This document shows positions 20,286 to 30,159 of a DNA stretch of 38,201 nt, one piece after another (within the stretch, counting starts at the first letter, position 1; the number at the start of each line of letters is the position of its first letter). This DNA comes from Pilatotrama ljubarskyi (taxonomy: Eukaryota; Basidiomycota; Agaricomycetes; Polyporales; Polyporaceae): NCBI GenBank assembly GCA_022385805.1, contig MU277772.1:42885-81085 (forward strand), read 5' to 3'. The position numbers were made by a program, and so were the translations under genes. The notes under the pieces are model-generated. The model saw nothing but the letters and a program-made list of their open reading frames with translations. It was not told the DNA's origin and did no database searches.

Positions 20286-20699
20286 TTACCGTTTGCATAC
20301 AAGTTGTCACATGACCGCAATGGCTTCATCTGTGGGCTCCCCTCTTCGAAATATCTGTAGCTCAGTATAGAGTCCCTCAAAAATCTTTATCTGTCTTGTA
20401 GCCACTCTATTGGATTTTTTATACTTTGAGATTTATACAAATTGGGTGCAAAGGTGACCAGAAAGCATGCCAAATGGCCCAGTGTGGTTATAACAGCTTC
20501 AACTACCAATCTGGAGCGTGCGAGCCTCATTCCCCATCCAAAGTATACATCAGAGAATAGCATATAATATTGTTTTTTCATTATAAGAAAAGAATCATCC
20601 ATTTCCATGAGCTCTGTGAGTTGCAACAATTTTTTGACATCCAGGATGCATTCTGGAGAGCCGATGCATCACGTGACAACTTTTATGCAAACAGTAATA
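20286..20699 (-). mobile_element. MITE copy 3, complete
   Basis: About 414 bp with both inverted ends: TTACCGTTTGCATACAAGTT at the left and GTGACAACTTTTATGCAAAC, AGTAATA at the right. It is the reference copy that shows how copies 1 and 2 were interrupted. It has an 80-codon ORF (20387-20629, minus) that is not kept open in the other copies, so probably no protein. Confidence 0.85.
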
Positions 20700-21906
20700 A
20701 ACTGAATGCAACCACATGATTGATGAGCTCGTGTAGTCAGATATAGAGGTATTAGTAGGTTTTTGTATCCACTGCACTCAGCCATACACACACTTTTCAA
20801 CCTCTTTAGTAAGTAATCATAGGCAAGACATATATCATTAGAAAGCTATTTTCAAGGTCAGTCTAGCTATGTACATCATGGGCAAAAGGTCTGAAGGGGC
20901 TACTACACGTGCATTTGTTCTCTATTTTTGTCTGTGCCTAGTAAAATACACTCAGCTTCTGGTCCTCAGAGGCTTGTTGAGAAGCTTGTTTTCTGAGTCT
21001 GTATTTACAAATCATATACCATGAAAGACCTGATTCCTAGCTAGATATAACAACTGGGCTGATTGTTACCTACCATCAGATTTGAAGGGGGTGGTAATGG
21101 CTTTGCTGTTCTTTACTTATCTCTAGTCAAACACACAGCTTCTGAACCCTTGAAATCTTGTTTACTGTGTTTTCTGGACATTTTATGCACTACTAGCACT
21201 GCTAGGAAGCTATGTCTATGCTGAAATCACACAACCTATCAGGAGAGATGGTCTTATTTGAAGGTTCTTGTATATGTTCTACTCTCATGACTGCTATTCA
21301 CCTTCATGCACACATATACCGTGGATATATATATATGGTGCATGAATACAGCTCTGCACACAGTGTCGGTTAGTTTGACCAGTTTGAAGAAGAGAGCTAC
21401 AGTAAGATCACAAATGTGCATAATTATAGTCCTTTGAGCTCTTATTGTCGGTGAAGAGCCCTAGACACAACTTTGTTATTATGATAGCTGTAAACCCCAT
21501 GGTTAGCCTCAATGGCTAGACTTACAATATACATTTCCAGTATTTAGCTTGCACTGATGCAACTGCAAATACTGTAAGACTTAGAACAATATGATTGTAG
21601 TCATTTCTATGAGTGTGAGTTTGAGTTATAATAATACAGCCCCACATAACAGCTTTATAGATCTAGCGCATGTCCCATCAACATGATATATAATTATAAA
21701 ACATACCTTCTCGACCATTATTATGCAGTAAGCACATCCTGAAAATCTCAACATGAAAAGAATAGAAATACTAAACACTGTGAGGAGGCCTGGCAGAAGT
21801 TGAATATTTTTCTCAATACTTCTAAAACCTGCCCTGCTACTTTCCAGTTATGTGGGTCAATGTTCAGGAGTGTCTTAGAACATGCATCAACCACTTTATA
21901 GTGACT
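20700..21906. other. AT-rich DNA without recognisable gene
   Basis: Stops are frequent in all frames. An (AT)n tract lies at 21324-21336. No repeat shared with the rest of the window was recognised. Confidence 0.5.
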
Positions 21907-22089
21907 TTATAGTGCCCAGTGTGTCATCATTATAGATTGTGACAAAGTGTCCACCAACATATTGTCAGCATCAGAAATGCACTTAACCTCAAAATTCAAC
22001 TTGGCAATCTTCTCAAGCCAGTGTGCCTGCCATCCTGACAGACTATGCTGCTCTAGGTCCCAACCCGGGCGGAGCCTCCCACTGGACAT
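21907..22089 (-). pseudogene. Ty3/Gypsy RNase H end fragment
   Basis: Minus strand reads LSGWQAHWLEKIAKLNFEVK, then CISDADNMLVDTLSQ. This matches the usual Gypsy sequence LSGRQARWLE..., then V.G.DN.LADALSR, at the end of RNase H. It is the part that should follow the RNase H remnant ending near 11815, but it lies 10 kb away on the other strand, so it comes from another copy or a rearrangement. Confidence 0.75.
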
Positions 22090-23189
22090 AACATTTGTTC
22101 CACATTTACTCAGAGCAAATATAGCTTGAAGTTGAGGTCCATGTTTGTGTGAAGTTTGCTCTCAAAAAAAGTCGGAGCAAATGCGGAAGATTCATTATCC
22201 TTTCCCCACATTTGTACCAAGTTTGATACAGATGCCTAACATATGGAGGTATCGTATACTTATTCGATATTTCAAATAAAAACACATCAAGCTCAGGTTT
22301 ATGCTCATGGAAGCCGTCATATCGCTGCGCCGTTCTCTCCGGGCAAAGCAGTACCCAAGGTCTAAAGGCAGGGTAGGCGGCATTGTTCACTTGTTCTACT
22401 ACATATACACTGTACTCATAGATGACTACAGTACAGTAAGGCGCCACCTACGAAAACACCCCGAGCGCCCGCCAGCCAGGATAGTCTCTCTTTGGCTGCT
22501 GCTGACTATGACAGTGCTGAGCGGAAATTGCAAAGGGCAGCTAGAGGTGCTCACCTGACCAACTGGCGGTGCATGACTGCCCGTGATCTGAACGTTAGAT
22601 CATAACAAAGTGTGCGAGAAGACAAGAGACACACCTTCGGAGCACATTCTGAGCTCTGTTCCAGGATGCAGCGGGTTTTGAGGTTGTGAGAACTAGCTCA
22701 ATGTCAGAGCAATGCAGAGACAGCAAGGTAAGGGGACATACTAATTTACTGTGAGAACCACCCAAATGGAAGCCAACGCCGTCAGTTAACGTGGCTGTAT
22801 GCGCCCGTTGGTGGTGATTCAACTTATGCCAAAGTTACGTACTGCAGGGCTGTTTCCGGACGGCGCAACTCAGCCGCAATCATACAAAAAAACTTCCGAT
22901 ATGTGTGGCGTCCAGAGGAGTGGATGGAGTAGAGAGAAAGAGGGCAAAGAAAGGAACCAGCATGATATGTCGCGCTCTTATAGCTGCCGTGTTGAAAGGT
23001 CCGTGCAGCGGGAGAGCTCAATTGAGCGAGCTGCAAGTCCGCCTACAGTATGATGTCATTGACGTGGGAAGGTGACACGAGCCAGAAGCCTTGCAAGTCC
23101 AAGGGCAACACCGAGTAGGTAACAAAATATGTAGCAAACTTCCATCAAAGGTAGACCAGCAAAAATGTAGTACAAATATGGAGCACACA
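22090..23189. other. No gene recognised
   Basis: Short ORFs only. The part near 23050-23189 may hold further decayed sequence of the RT-RNase H element to its right. Confidence 0.4.
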
Positions 23190-24160
23190 TCAGAGTTAGT
23201 GTGAGATTTACTCCGAACAAATCTGGCTTGATTCCCAGTGTCCAAGCCAGCCAGCACCTGATTGACGACAATGGCAATGCCACAGGAAGTTGATGCATCA
23301 ATAAGATGTGTGTGTCGGACATTGGGGGCCACATACAGGCTGAAGCCACAGAAGGTGCCAGACAGGTGACTGCACCACCATGCCACGTCCTCGTGTGTCG
23401 CAGCAGAAATGTGGTGGTGGACAGAAACTGGCACAGAGTCGAGACAAGGCAGGGAGCCTCGAGCAGCCATTGGGCACAGCGAGGCAGATGTGATTAAGGG
23501 TACGAACTACCACCTCAACGTACTTACATGAAATAGAGGTGTGGTGACCCAGGGAGCAAGTCACGCAAGATACTTCACCTTCTTCTTCTCAGGCCGCTCA
23601 GTGGTGTGATTGGGGATGTTCCAGAGGAAACCAATGTATACAAAGGTGGGCGCAAAGGGCACATGTTTGTCCAAGGACCATGGCCAGCCAAAGCAGGCAG
23701 CAATGTCGGATACCAGCGACTCATTGCGGTTACACAAATGAGTCGTTAGCAAGGGTTGAGCCTGTATAGCAAGAGAACATAAAGTCATCAACCCACTTCA
23801 GCAGGTCTGAGACACCATGAAGACAAAATATGCGCACGGTACTATTGCCAGCACACCCAAGGATGCTGCCTGAGCTGTGCATGCTGTATGTAACACAGTG
23901 GTCAGCATAGATGAGGCTATCTCACATTACAATCACATGGTTTTGATGAGCAGGAAGCACAGGCATGATGTGGTCGGCCTTCTCTGCATCATTGACAGAT
24001 GCCTGAGTGCTGGGCGGAGCCTTAAGAATGAGTAGAATGCAGTCCACAAAAGTGCCCCACTTACAGGGGAAGTCATCAATGTCAATCTCAGAGTTCACAG
24101 AGGCAGTGTCAGGAGAGTTGCATGGATAAGAGAAGTCTTGTACTTAGGGCTTGGGAATGA
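23190..24160 (-). pseudogene. RT-RNase H fragment, WVDD type
   Basis: Minus-strand remnant of a retroelement protein unlike the Gypsy and Copia copies. In order it reads NSPDTASVNSEIDIDDFPCK and WGTFVDCILLILKAPPSTQA, a decayed fingers/palm part ending PAHQNHVIVM and a stop, then DSLIYADHCVTYSMHSSG and LLKWVDDFM, the RT active-site motif (WVDD at 23784-23795). After a possible intron or frameshift the thumb reads GWPWSLDKHVPFAPTF, then IGFLWNIPNHTTERPEKKK. Further on come an LNHICLAVPNG..LPALS segment, DVAWWCSHLSGTFCGFSLYV, and the RNase H start HLIDASTSCGIAIVVN. Several stops and frame changes. It resembles agaricomycete RT proteins I cannot name more closely; DIRS-like is possible. Confidence 0.65.
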
Positions 24161-24835
24161 CACTGAGAGGAGAGGTACTGAACTAGCCAATGAGAGCCTC
24201 AAGGCGGGAGGGGTGAAAGGGGCTGGAGTATCGCCAGGCAGGCAATTCAGTTGTTATGTGATCACAAACAGTGTTTGGGATGTGCAAGAGAAGATTTGTG
24301 ATTGGGAGAAATATAGGTAGAAATAATGGTGGAGGAAACACCAAGAGCGAAACTGTCATGAAGCCCCACTGGAACATCAGCAAACTGCTCGAGGCAGCCT
24401 GCCTGCTGCAGCTTCATCTGCCACACCTCTCAGTGCAGGCGTGTGATCATCAGGCAGTGCTTACACCGCAGAACAAGCCTGGGTGCTGTGGTCCTTGGCA
24501 CTGTAGAGCGAGCAGAGGTGGGCATGGTGACAGTGGGCACTGTCGGCACAGCCTCAGATGTTGAGCCAAAAGCAGACTGACTTGCCAGAGTGGGAGTGCT
24601 ACTGGCTGTTGCAGCCACAAACAAGATATAGGAAGAATGTGATGCCTACACTTCCATCAGCCTGGCCCTTAGAGTAAGCGTCCGATGCCCCATGGGAGCC
24701 ATCAATGGGATACCCCTGGTCATTGATCTTGCATGTGGCCTGTCCCATCAGGAGTTTATTGTTAGAGCAAATAGGGCAGGCCAGGCCGTCAAGCAAGCTG
24801 GTGTGCTTGTGCACTGGCACTCCACGAGTATTTTA
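24161..24835. other. No gene recognised; possible upstream part of the RT element
   Basis: On the minus strand there is a Ser/Thr/Pro-rich stretch (24430-24624) and a peptide with CPICSNNKLLMG (24599-24820). Either may be upstream sequence of the WVDD element, but nothing is certain. Base composition changes abruptly at about 24836. Confidence 0.35.
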
Positions 24836-25047
24836 CATCAGTGCCAAAATGGCGTGCTACGCATGTGACGCCGGACCGGACCTTCGCGCTGCCAAGCCGA
24901 CTGCGAACGCACAGACCTAGCGCCGGGGGCATCTTCAGGGCAGGCTGGCGCGAAGGACTTCGCTCCCCAACGCCTGGTCACCCACCGGGTTCTGCGCAAT
25001 GGCTGCATGTCGAGTCCCTCACGGAGCTTTGCGATCCGTTGCGGAGG

Positions 25048-25137
25048 CTGCGAAGCTGCGAAGGCCTGCGAAGCTGCGAAGGCCTGCGAAGCTGCGAAGG
25101 CCTGCGAAGCTGCGAAGGCCTGCGAAGCTGCGAAGGC
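25048..25137 (+). repeat. Minisatellite, five 18-bp units
   Basis: Five consecutive units CTGCGAAGCTGCGAAGGC with no visible change, preceded and followed by partial, diverged units (GCGAAGAACT). Each unit holds two GCGAAG motifs. It lies upstream of the first small gene. It reads open in several frames because 18 is divisible by 3, which explains long repetitive ORFs on both strands here. Confidence 0.95.
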
Positions 25138-25296
25138 CTGCGGATCTGTGCGAAGAACTGCGAAGAACTGTGAAGATGCGCGAAGGGAGCAGTTTCGGTG
25201 CTCCGCGGCCTCGTGCGTGGAGTGGGGTCGCATCATCTCCCCTCCACTAAAATCTCGACCGTCCTCAGTCGATATCGATCGGACCGTGGTTGCTGG

Positions 25297-25302
25297 TATA
25301 AA
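25297..25302 (+). promoter_or_regulatory. TATA box of the first small gene
   Basis: GGTATAAAG, 42 bp before ATG 25339. CGAT motifs just upstream (GTCGATATCGATCGG) resemble those before the second gene. Confidence 0.65.
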
Positions 25303-25338
25303 GCGTGGCCTGGACGAGTCGGTTCTCCTCAAATCCCG

Positions 25339-25921
25339 ATGAGCACTATCGCCGACCTGAGTTCTGCCGCGCTCGCTCTGTGCGAAGAACACCGTGATCT
25401 CCTTCGCGCCGAAATCGAGAAAGCTGTCATCCGACTGGAGGAGATGGGGGAAGCGGGCTCCTTCGGCAATGGGGACTGGAGAGAGGCGCTAGAGGTGGCT
25501 ATTCGCCGACTGGTGCGTTCGCCATTGATCTGTATTTCTTCGCCCCGCTCAAGGTGACCAGGGGGACGCACTCGCTGCGAACCCCTTCCGCGAGTCTGTT
25601 ACCGCGTACCTGGCCCGTATTGAAGCCGCTGTCTGCACCACGAGCTCGGATAGCAACCTGGAGGCTTGGTTCCAAGAGCGGTATGCGTCTGCGAAGCGGG
25701 TGGCTGTCCGAGCCGCCTTCCGCGAAGCCCTCCTTCGCATTGATGCCGCCATCCTTCGCACGCGGATCGTTCGCAACGCCATGACTCGTACCGGTCCCGC
25801 GCAGATTCAAGCGTCCGTCCTCGCACGCACAGAAGACTTGCTACGCGAGCTGCGCAAAGTGTGGGGAGAGATCGCGGAGGAATTGGATCACCTCGGGGAG
25901 GCCAGTTCCAGGGAGGCCTGA
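25339..25921 (+). CDS. Small helical protein, paralogue 1 (177 aa, two exons)
   Basis: Function unknown. Exon 1 is 25339-25512 (58 codons); the intron 25513-25561 (49 bp, GTGCGT..CCAG, phase 0) is needed to avoid the stop that follows. Exon 2 is 25562-25921. The protein is rich in Ala, Arg, Glu and Leu and probably all helical, with no signal peptide or membrane segment. Exon 1 ends GNGDWREALEVAIRRL. Exon 2 has a YLARIEAAV segment and AWFQERYASAKRVAVRAAF followed by REALLRIDAAIL, which align with paralogues 2 and 3. ATG 25339 follows a TATA box at the expected distance and gives the same exon-1 length as the neighbours. It is the first of four genes in a row on this strand. Confidence 0.7.
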
Positions 25922-26003
25922 CGTGGGGGGGGGTAGGGCTCTTTCCCAAAGTAGTTCACGTCCGAGTAGCTACCGATAATCGATGGATCGGCTTTGCTCA
26001 CGC

Positions 26004-26009
26004 ATAAAA
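26004..26009 (+). promoter_or_regulatory. TATA box of the second small gene
   Basis: CGCATAAAAGGGG, 59 bp before ATG 26063, preceded by a CGATAATCGATGGATCGG cluster like that before the first gene. Confidence 0.6.
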
Positions 26010-26062
26010 GGGGGCGGGCGAACGCGCTACCCCCTTCTCCGTCTCCTACGCTCGCCTTCGCA

Positions 26063-26778
26063 ATGGCGGACTCGACCGAACTCGAGCTTGCTGCGACTGC
26101 CCTTCGTCGCGACGGCCTTCGCGTCCTGCACCGCCAGCTCACCCACCAGCTCGCGTACCTTGAGCGCTCTCCCCCTCCGACCCTAACCGACTCGGATTGG
26201 GACGCCGTCGCGGATTGGCTGTCTTCCGTTACGGTAGGTGGCCGCCTCTGTGCCGCTTTGGGGTAGCTTCGCGACTGACTTCAGCCGTCCAGAAGGACTA
26301 CTTGTCGCTGACCGGCGACCTCGCTGGCTTCGACCCTCTTCGCGAACGAATCGAAGCCCTGTTGCGCGCCCGAACCAACCAACCGCGCCTCCTTGCCCAC
26401 TTCCGCCTTGCGTATGTGCTGGGGCTTCGCCAGGCCTCTGAGTCCGTCCTTCGCCTCGACGGGCTTCGCTTGGAACAGCTGAGGGAGCGGACTGACACCG
26501 CCGTCCGCATCCTTCAGTCCACCCGATTTGCGCCCTCTGCCGCCCTCCAAGCCGCCTGGTCTGTCCTTCGCAAGCTCGACCGCCTCCATCGGGTTCATCG
26601 CGCGGCCACCACCGAGTTGGATCGCTTGGAGGAACAGTGCGACGAGATCGCAGCCGGCTTCTCCGAGCCCTTCGCGCAGGTGGATGCTCTCGCGCCATTG
26701 TCCCTCACACTCCCCATGGGGGGCACGTCCTCTGTTACCGCTTTCCTAGCGCGCTCTGAGGGGTCTCCGGCGACGTAA
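26063..26778 (+). CDS. Small helical protein, paralogue 2 (218 aa, two exons)
   Basis: Function unknown. Exon 1 is 26063-26233 (57 codons, ending SDWDAVADWLSSVT). The intron 26234-26292 (59 bp, GTAGGT..GTCCAG, phase 0) uses the second of two nearby AGs; the first would put a stop in frame. Exon 2 is 26293-26778. The core LRERIEALLRARTNQPRLLA, HFRLAYVLGL, then VLRLDGLRLEQLRE, matches paralogues 1 and 3. Later helices (AAWSVLRKLDRLHRV, TTELDRLEEQCDEIA) suggest a coiled coil. The C-terminus is short and low in charge. An ATG at 25994 lies within the TATA region and is unlikely. No enzyme motif seen. Confidence 0.7.
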
Positions 26779-26950
26779 GGGTGGTGCCGCCGCGTCCAGT
26801 ACACTTGTAGTAGTCCTGTTCCCCTTCTGCAATGACAATGGCTCACGATTTCCCTCTGCCTTTGCGCGCGCATCGTATTGTCCGCTGCCTCCGTGATCGC
26901 AGGCATAGCTCGGCTCCTCGTCCTGCGTGTCCTTGGAGCGCTAGTGGCCT

Positions 26951-26956
26951 TTATAA
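26951..26956 (+). promoter_or_regulatory. TATA box of the third small gene
   Basis: CCTTTATAACGAG, 63 bp before ATG 27014, with a purine-rich then pyrimidine-rich leader. Confidence 0.55.
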
Positions 26957-27013
26957 CGAGCGGGGAAAGAAGGAGAGGGCTTCGCTTCGCTCGCCCCCTC
27001 CTTCTTCGCAGTC

Positions 27014-27644
27014 ATGGCTTCGCCTCCTACCGCCGTCCCCACGCCGGAGGATGTCTTCGCCCATGCCCACGATGCTCTTCGCGTTGATCTGCACGCGCGA
27101 CTTCGCTCTTGCGAAGTGGCGGTGTTCGAAGGACGCACCGGTGACCCTTGGTGCGAAGAGGTCCTTGAGGTCCTCGATCTGATGGTGGGCCAGTCCTGAT
27201 CCTTCTTCGCCCGTGTCTCTCGCTGATCGTGGAGCACAGGTCGCACGCGTCCGCCTATCCGGACACGACTCCGAGGGCGCGCGCCTTTGCACTCGCATCG
27301 ACATCCTGCTCTCCATTGGTGGTCGACCTTCGCGCACCCTAGTTCGCTTCTGGCTGGCCTACGCAATTGCCGCACAGCAGACGGCCACGCGCGTGGCGCA
27401 CATTCTTCGCCTCCACCTTTTGATTCTCGAGGCGCAAGTCGGGGCCACGGTTCGCAGCTTTGTCTTAGCAGGGGACGGGGACGCAAGGTCGCTGAGCGCC
27501 GCCCTCGACCTCCTGGCGGTGCTTACCCCCCTCCGGCAGGCGGCCGATGAGAGTGCGATGCGGCTGGACAGGCTTGAGGAACGACTCGAGCGCATTCGCC
27601 ATAGCTCCGCCGTACTAGAGGACCCGTTGTTGACTCTTGGGTAG
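27014..27644 (+). CDS. Small helical protein, paralogue 3 (191 aa, two exons)
   Basis: Function unknown. Exon 1 is 27014-27184 (57 codons, ending GDPWCEEVLEVLDLM). The intron is 27185-27239 (55 bp, GTGGGC..CACAG, phase 0) and exon 2 is 27240-27644. The core LCTRIDILLSIGGRPSRTLV, RFWLAYAIAA, then HILRLHLLILEAQ, aligns with paralogue 2 (IEALL.., FRLAY.., LRLDGLRLEQ). The C-terminal part has two amphipathic helices (ALDLLAVLTPLRQAADESAM, then RLDRLEERLERIRH) typical of a coiled coil. Exon-1 length, intron phase and intron position match the two genes before it, which supports tandem duplication followed by strong divergence. Confidence 0.7.
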
Positions 27645-27964
27645 CCCGCCGCATTAGCCACGTTCTTTTGTCCGCGAAGTCCCCTCCGCTTCGCCGTCAA
27701 TGTCAATAGAAACGTCTGCCGCGAAGGTTTGCTTCGCGCTCTGCGTCCATCGCGGAGCGCCCACCGTGGGACGCTTGCTGTCGCTTGGCCGCAAACAATG
27801 GAACGGAGTGCTTCTCGGGCGCCCCGTCCTCCCTTATGAACCGTCACTCTTCGCTTGCCTGGCCTTCGCTCCCTTGTCCATCTCTCGCTCCTCCTTCGCT
27901 GCCCTCTTCACGTCCCCGCTCTCCTTCGCTTCATCCTTCGCCGTTCGCGCCCCCTTCGCTCAGC
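27645..27964. other. Intergenic leader before the zinc-finger gene
   Basis: Pyrimidine-rich on the plus strand with many TTCGC motifs (CTCCTTCGCTGCCC and similar). No TATA box is seen. ORFs crossing it are not supported. Confidence 0.5.
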
Positions 27965-29755
27965 ATGCCGCCCCGCACTGCGTCCTCCTCGTTGAAGAAG
28001 AGCGGCAAGGCTCGCGCGTCCAGCGCTGAGATGCGCGAAACCGCGATCGCAAACACCCTCGCTGTCATAGCGCAAGAGCCTTCTGGCGACACGGCCGCGT
28101 TCCTCGAGTACGCAACGACTGCGGTACAGGCCCTGGTGAGTCATTCCCATCCGGTCCGGCTACGTTCGCTAACACGACCGTCTCCGCACGGCCTATAGGA
28201 CACCCTGGAGTCGCTGGGCGCCGACCGGCAGCTCGTCCGCGAGCAGGAGGACCGCGCCGCCGAGTTCCTCGGCGACTACATCGACTCCAGGGCTGACGAG
28301 GAAGAATTCTGCCATCCCCGCCTTCTTCGCGGCCAAATGCGCAACACCGCGGCCGTCTACGCCAAAATCGCCCAGGCTCAGCGGGAGGAAGCTGCTGCGA
28401 AGCAAGTGGAGGCGGTTGCGAAAGTGGAAGGGGCGGCTGCCAAGCCGGAAAGCTCGTCGTCCGCGGGGAAGCCCGCCCGACGGTCCGTCCGCTTGCACAT
28501 CCCCGAGCCCATCATCGAGCTGGACAACGACGACGACGAGCTTGCTGCGAAGGCCACCGCCGTCACCGGCAAGCACAAGACTCGATCGTCCGCTGCGAAG
28601 GCGGACGCTTCGCCTGCGGAGGCCGCCTCCGCTCCGCGTGCGAAGAAGGCGAAGCCCGGCGAGCTCCCGATCTTTTCGCCGCCCACTTATACGGGCAAGT
28701 CGGCGCCACGCCTCCCACCTTCGGGTCAGCGGGTAAGTGTTTCTTCTCCTTCGCGCCACCTTCGCTGACTCGTTCCTTTGCTCTTCGCACAGTGCGATTA
28801 CTGCGCGGCATACACTGCGAAGGTGAAGTGCATCGTCCGCGCGGGCTTGGACAGTTGCGACCGGTGCGCCCTGCAGTTCCACAGCTGCAAGGGTACCAAG
28901 GCCTCCGGTGGGGACACGGAGCGGTACACCGACTGGTACGACGCGAACGGGTTCGACCGCGGTAAGCCTTCGCACCTCTTGCCCCTTCGCATTCCTGACT
29001 TCGCTTTGTTCGCAGCCGACCGTCCTGATGCCGCCGAGGTTCGCAGGGTCTTCCACGACCGTCAGCGGCCTGCGGCCGTCCCGCTCTGGGCGCGCGAGGG
29101 TGGGCCGGGTGGCGCCGCGCCCTCGTCCTCTTCCTCGAGGGTACCGTCAACAGGTTCGCGGCCGTCCGCGCTTCGCGGCTCCCACCGCGCCGGGGGCTCT
29201 TCGTCCGCGTCGGCCTCTCGCAGGGTGGAGGTCATCGTTCCTCTGGCTCCAGCGAAGCCTCGCGCACCTTCGCCCGCTCCCGTCAAGGGCCCCGACGACA
29301 ACGACGTCGAGATGGTCGACAATTCTCCTTCTCGTACTCCCCCGCCGCGCTCGCCTTCGCCGCCATCGTCCGCTCCGTCCGTTCGGCGTCCACGGCCTGC
29401 TCGTCCCTCGCGGCCTCCTCCGCCACCGGCCGACTCTCCCTCCAACCCCGTTGGTCGCAAGGCCAGCTCGTCCTCCGCTGCGGCCGCCTCCAGTTCGCAG
29501 GTAGCTCCTCGCCTCGACTTCGCGAACATGAGCCTCGCCTCCCTCGTCCACGTCGCGCCGGTCAACCACGTTTGGTACCGGTCCATCTCTTCGCAGATGG
29601 ACATCCTGGAGTCGCAGCGCTGGGTGATCGAGCAGCAGCTCGAGCAGCTGTGCCGTATGCGGGATGAGTTGGCGGAGGGGGATGTCCAGGTCCCTGCGGA
29701 GGACGACGAGGATGCCGAGGGCGAAGAGGATGAGGAGGCAGGCCCTAGCGCGTAG
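27965..29755 (+). CDS. Zn2Cys6-like zinc-finger protein with acidic C-terminus (537 aa, four exons)
   Basis: Probable nuclear DNA-binding or TE-associated protein. Exons: 27965-28135, 28199-28732, 28793-28961, 29016-29755; introns of 63, 60 and 54 bp, all GT..AG. The third intron has no stop and keeps frame, so it might be retained. Exon 1 is 57 codons with a phase-0 intron, as in the three small genes. The N-terminus is basic, followed by a helical region with AAAKQVEAVAKVEGAAAK. Basic and acidic patches (DNDDDE) and KKAKPGE follow. The finger starts CDYCAAYTAKVKC and ends SCDRCALQFHSCKG: spacing C-x2-C-x8-C-x8-C-x2-C-x6-C, close to the fungal Zn2Cys6 pattern but with a longer first loop. 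A Ser/Pro-rich linker, a predicted helix (ESQRWVIEQQLEQLCRMRDE) and an acidic tail follow. It ends 404 bp from the convergent Gypsy integrase. Confidence 0.7.
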
Positions 29756-30159
29756 GTGCGCGGCTGCAAAGGGCTTCGCGCAGTGGTAGGTGGTGCGTTC
29801 GCGTCCGTGTGTACATAATGTCCGCATTTCTTGTCGGTGGTGGTTTTCTCGTGCGAAGTGGATCCTTCGCGTTCGGCTCTGCGCGGAGAGAGGGGGGAGG
29901 TTATGGCTGGCTAATCGGACTTGTACTTAGAATAAGCGTATTGTCCTTGTTCGCGGGGCTGGATGCGAAGCTGTAATTACTATGGTGTGTCTGTAAGTAG
30001 GGGTATCCGATAGCACAATAATGAATGACTTCTTGAACTTGTAACTACTGCAATCAATGAGGGTGTGAGAAATAGTAGAAGAACTGAAAGGGAAAGTGTG
30101 CGCGAAGCAGTTCGCATGGGGTGGTACCGGCCTCCCTTCGCCACAGCGCCAGTCGGCTC
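29756..30159. other. Shared 3' region between convergent genes
   Basis: No ORF with motifs. It would contain the 3' ends of both the zinc-finger gene and the Gypsy polyprotein. I find no LTR (TGATGT..ACATCA) or clear polypurine tract here, which leaves the Gypsy 3' end unplaced. Confidence 0.5.

Noticed and set aside
20387..20629. 80-codon ORF inside MITE copy 3 as a transposon protein
   Set aside because: The homologous stretches in the other two MITE copies carry stops and frame changes; no conserved protein.
23561..23791. Independent small gene
   Set aside because: It is the thumb region of the decayed WVDD reverse transcriptase and lies in order with its other motifs.
24826..24850. 3' LTR edge of the Gypsy element (ACATCA / GTGCCAAA)
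   Set aside because: Only about eight bases resemble the LTR end; neither side continues with LTR sequence, so it is mentioned only as a weak hint.
25048..25137. CRISPR-like array of short repeats
   Set aside because: Units are contiguous with no spacers and the context is eukaryotic; it is a minisatellite.
24838..25392. 184-codon minus-strand ORF with repeated QAFAAS
   Set aside because: Open only because the 18-bp repeat has no stops in any frame; it overlaps the promoter and first exon of the gene at 25339.
28193..29150. Minus-strand ORFs of 195-287 codons opposite the zinc-finger gene
   Set aside because: GC-rich antisense shadows; Arg-rich composition, while the plus strand has spliced exons with a cysteine motif.
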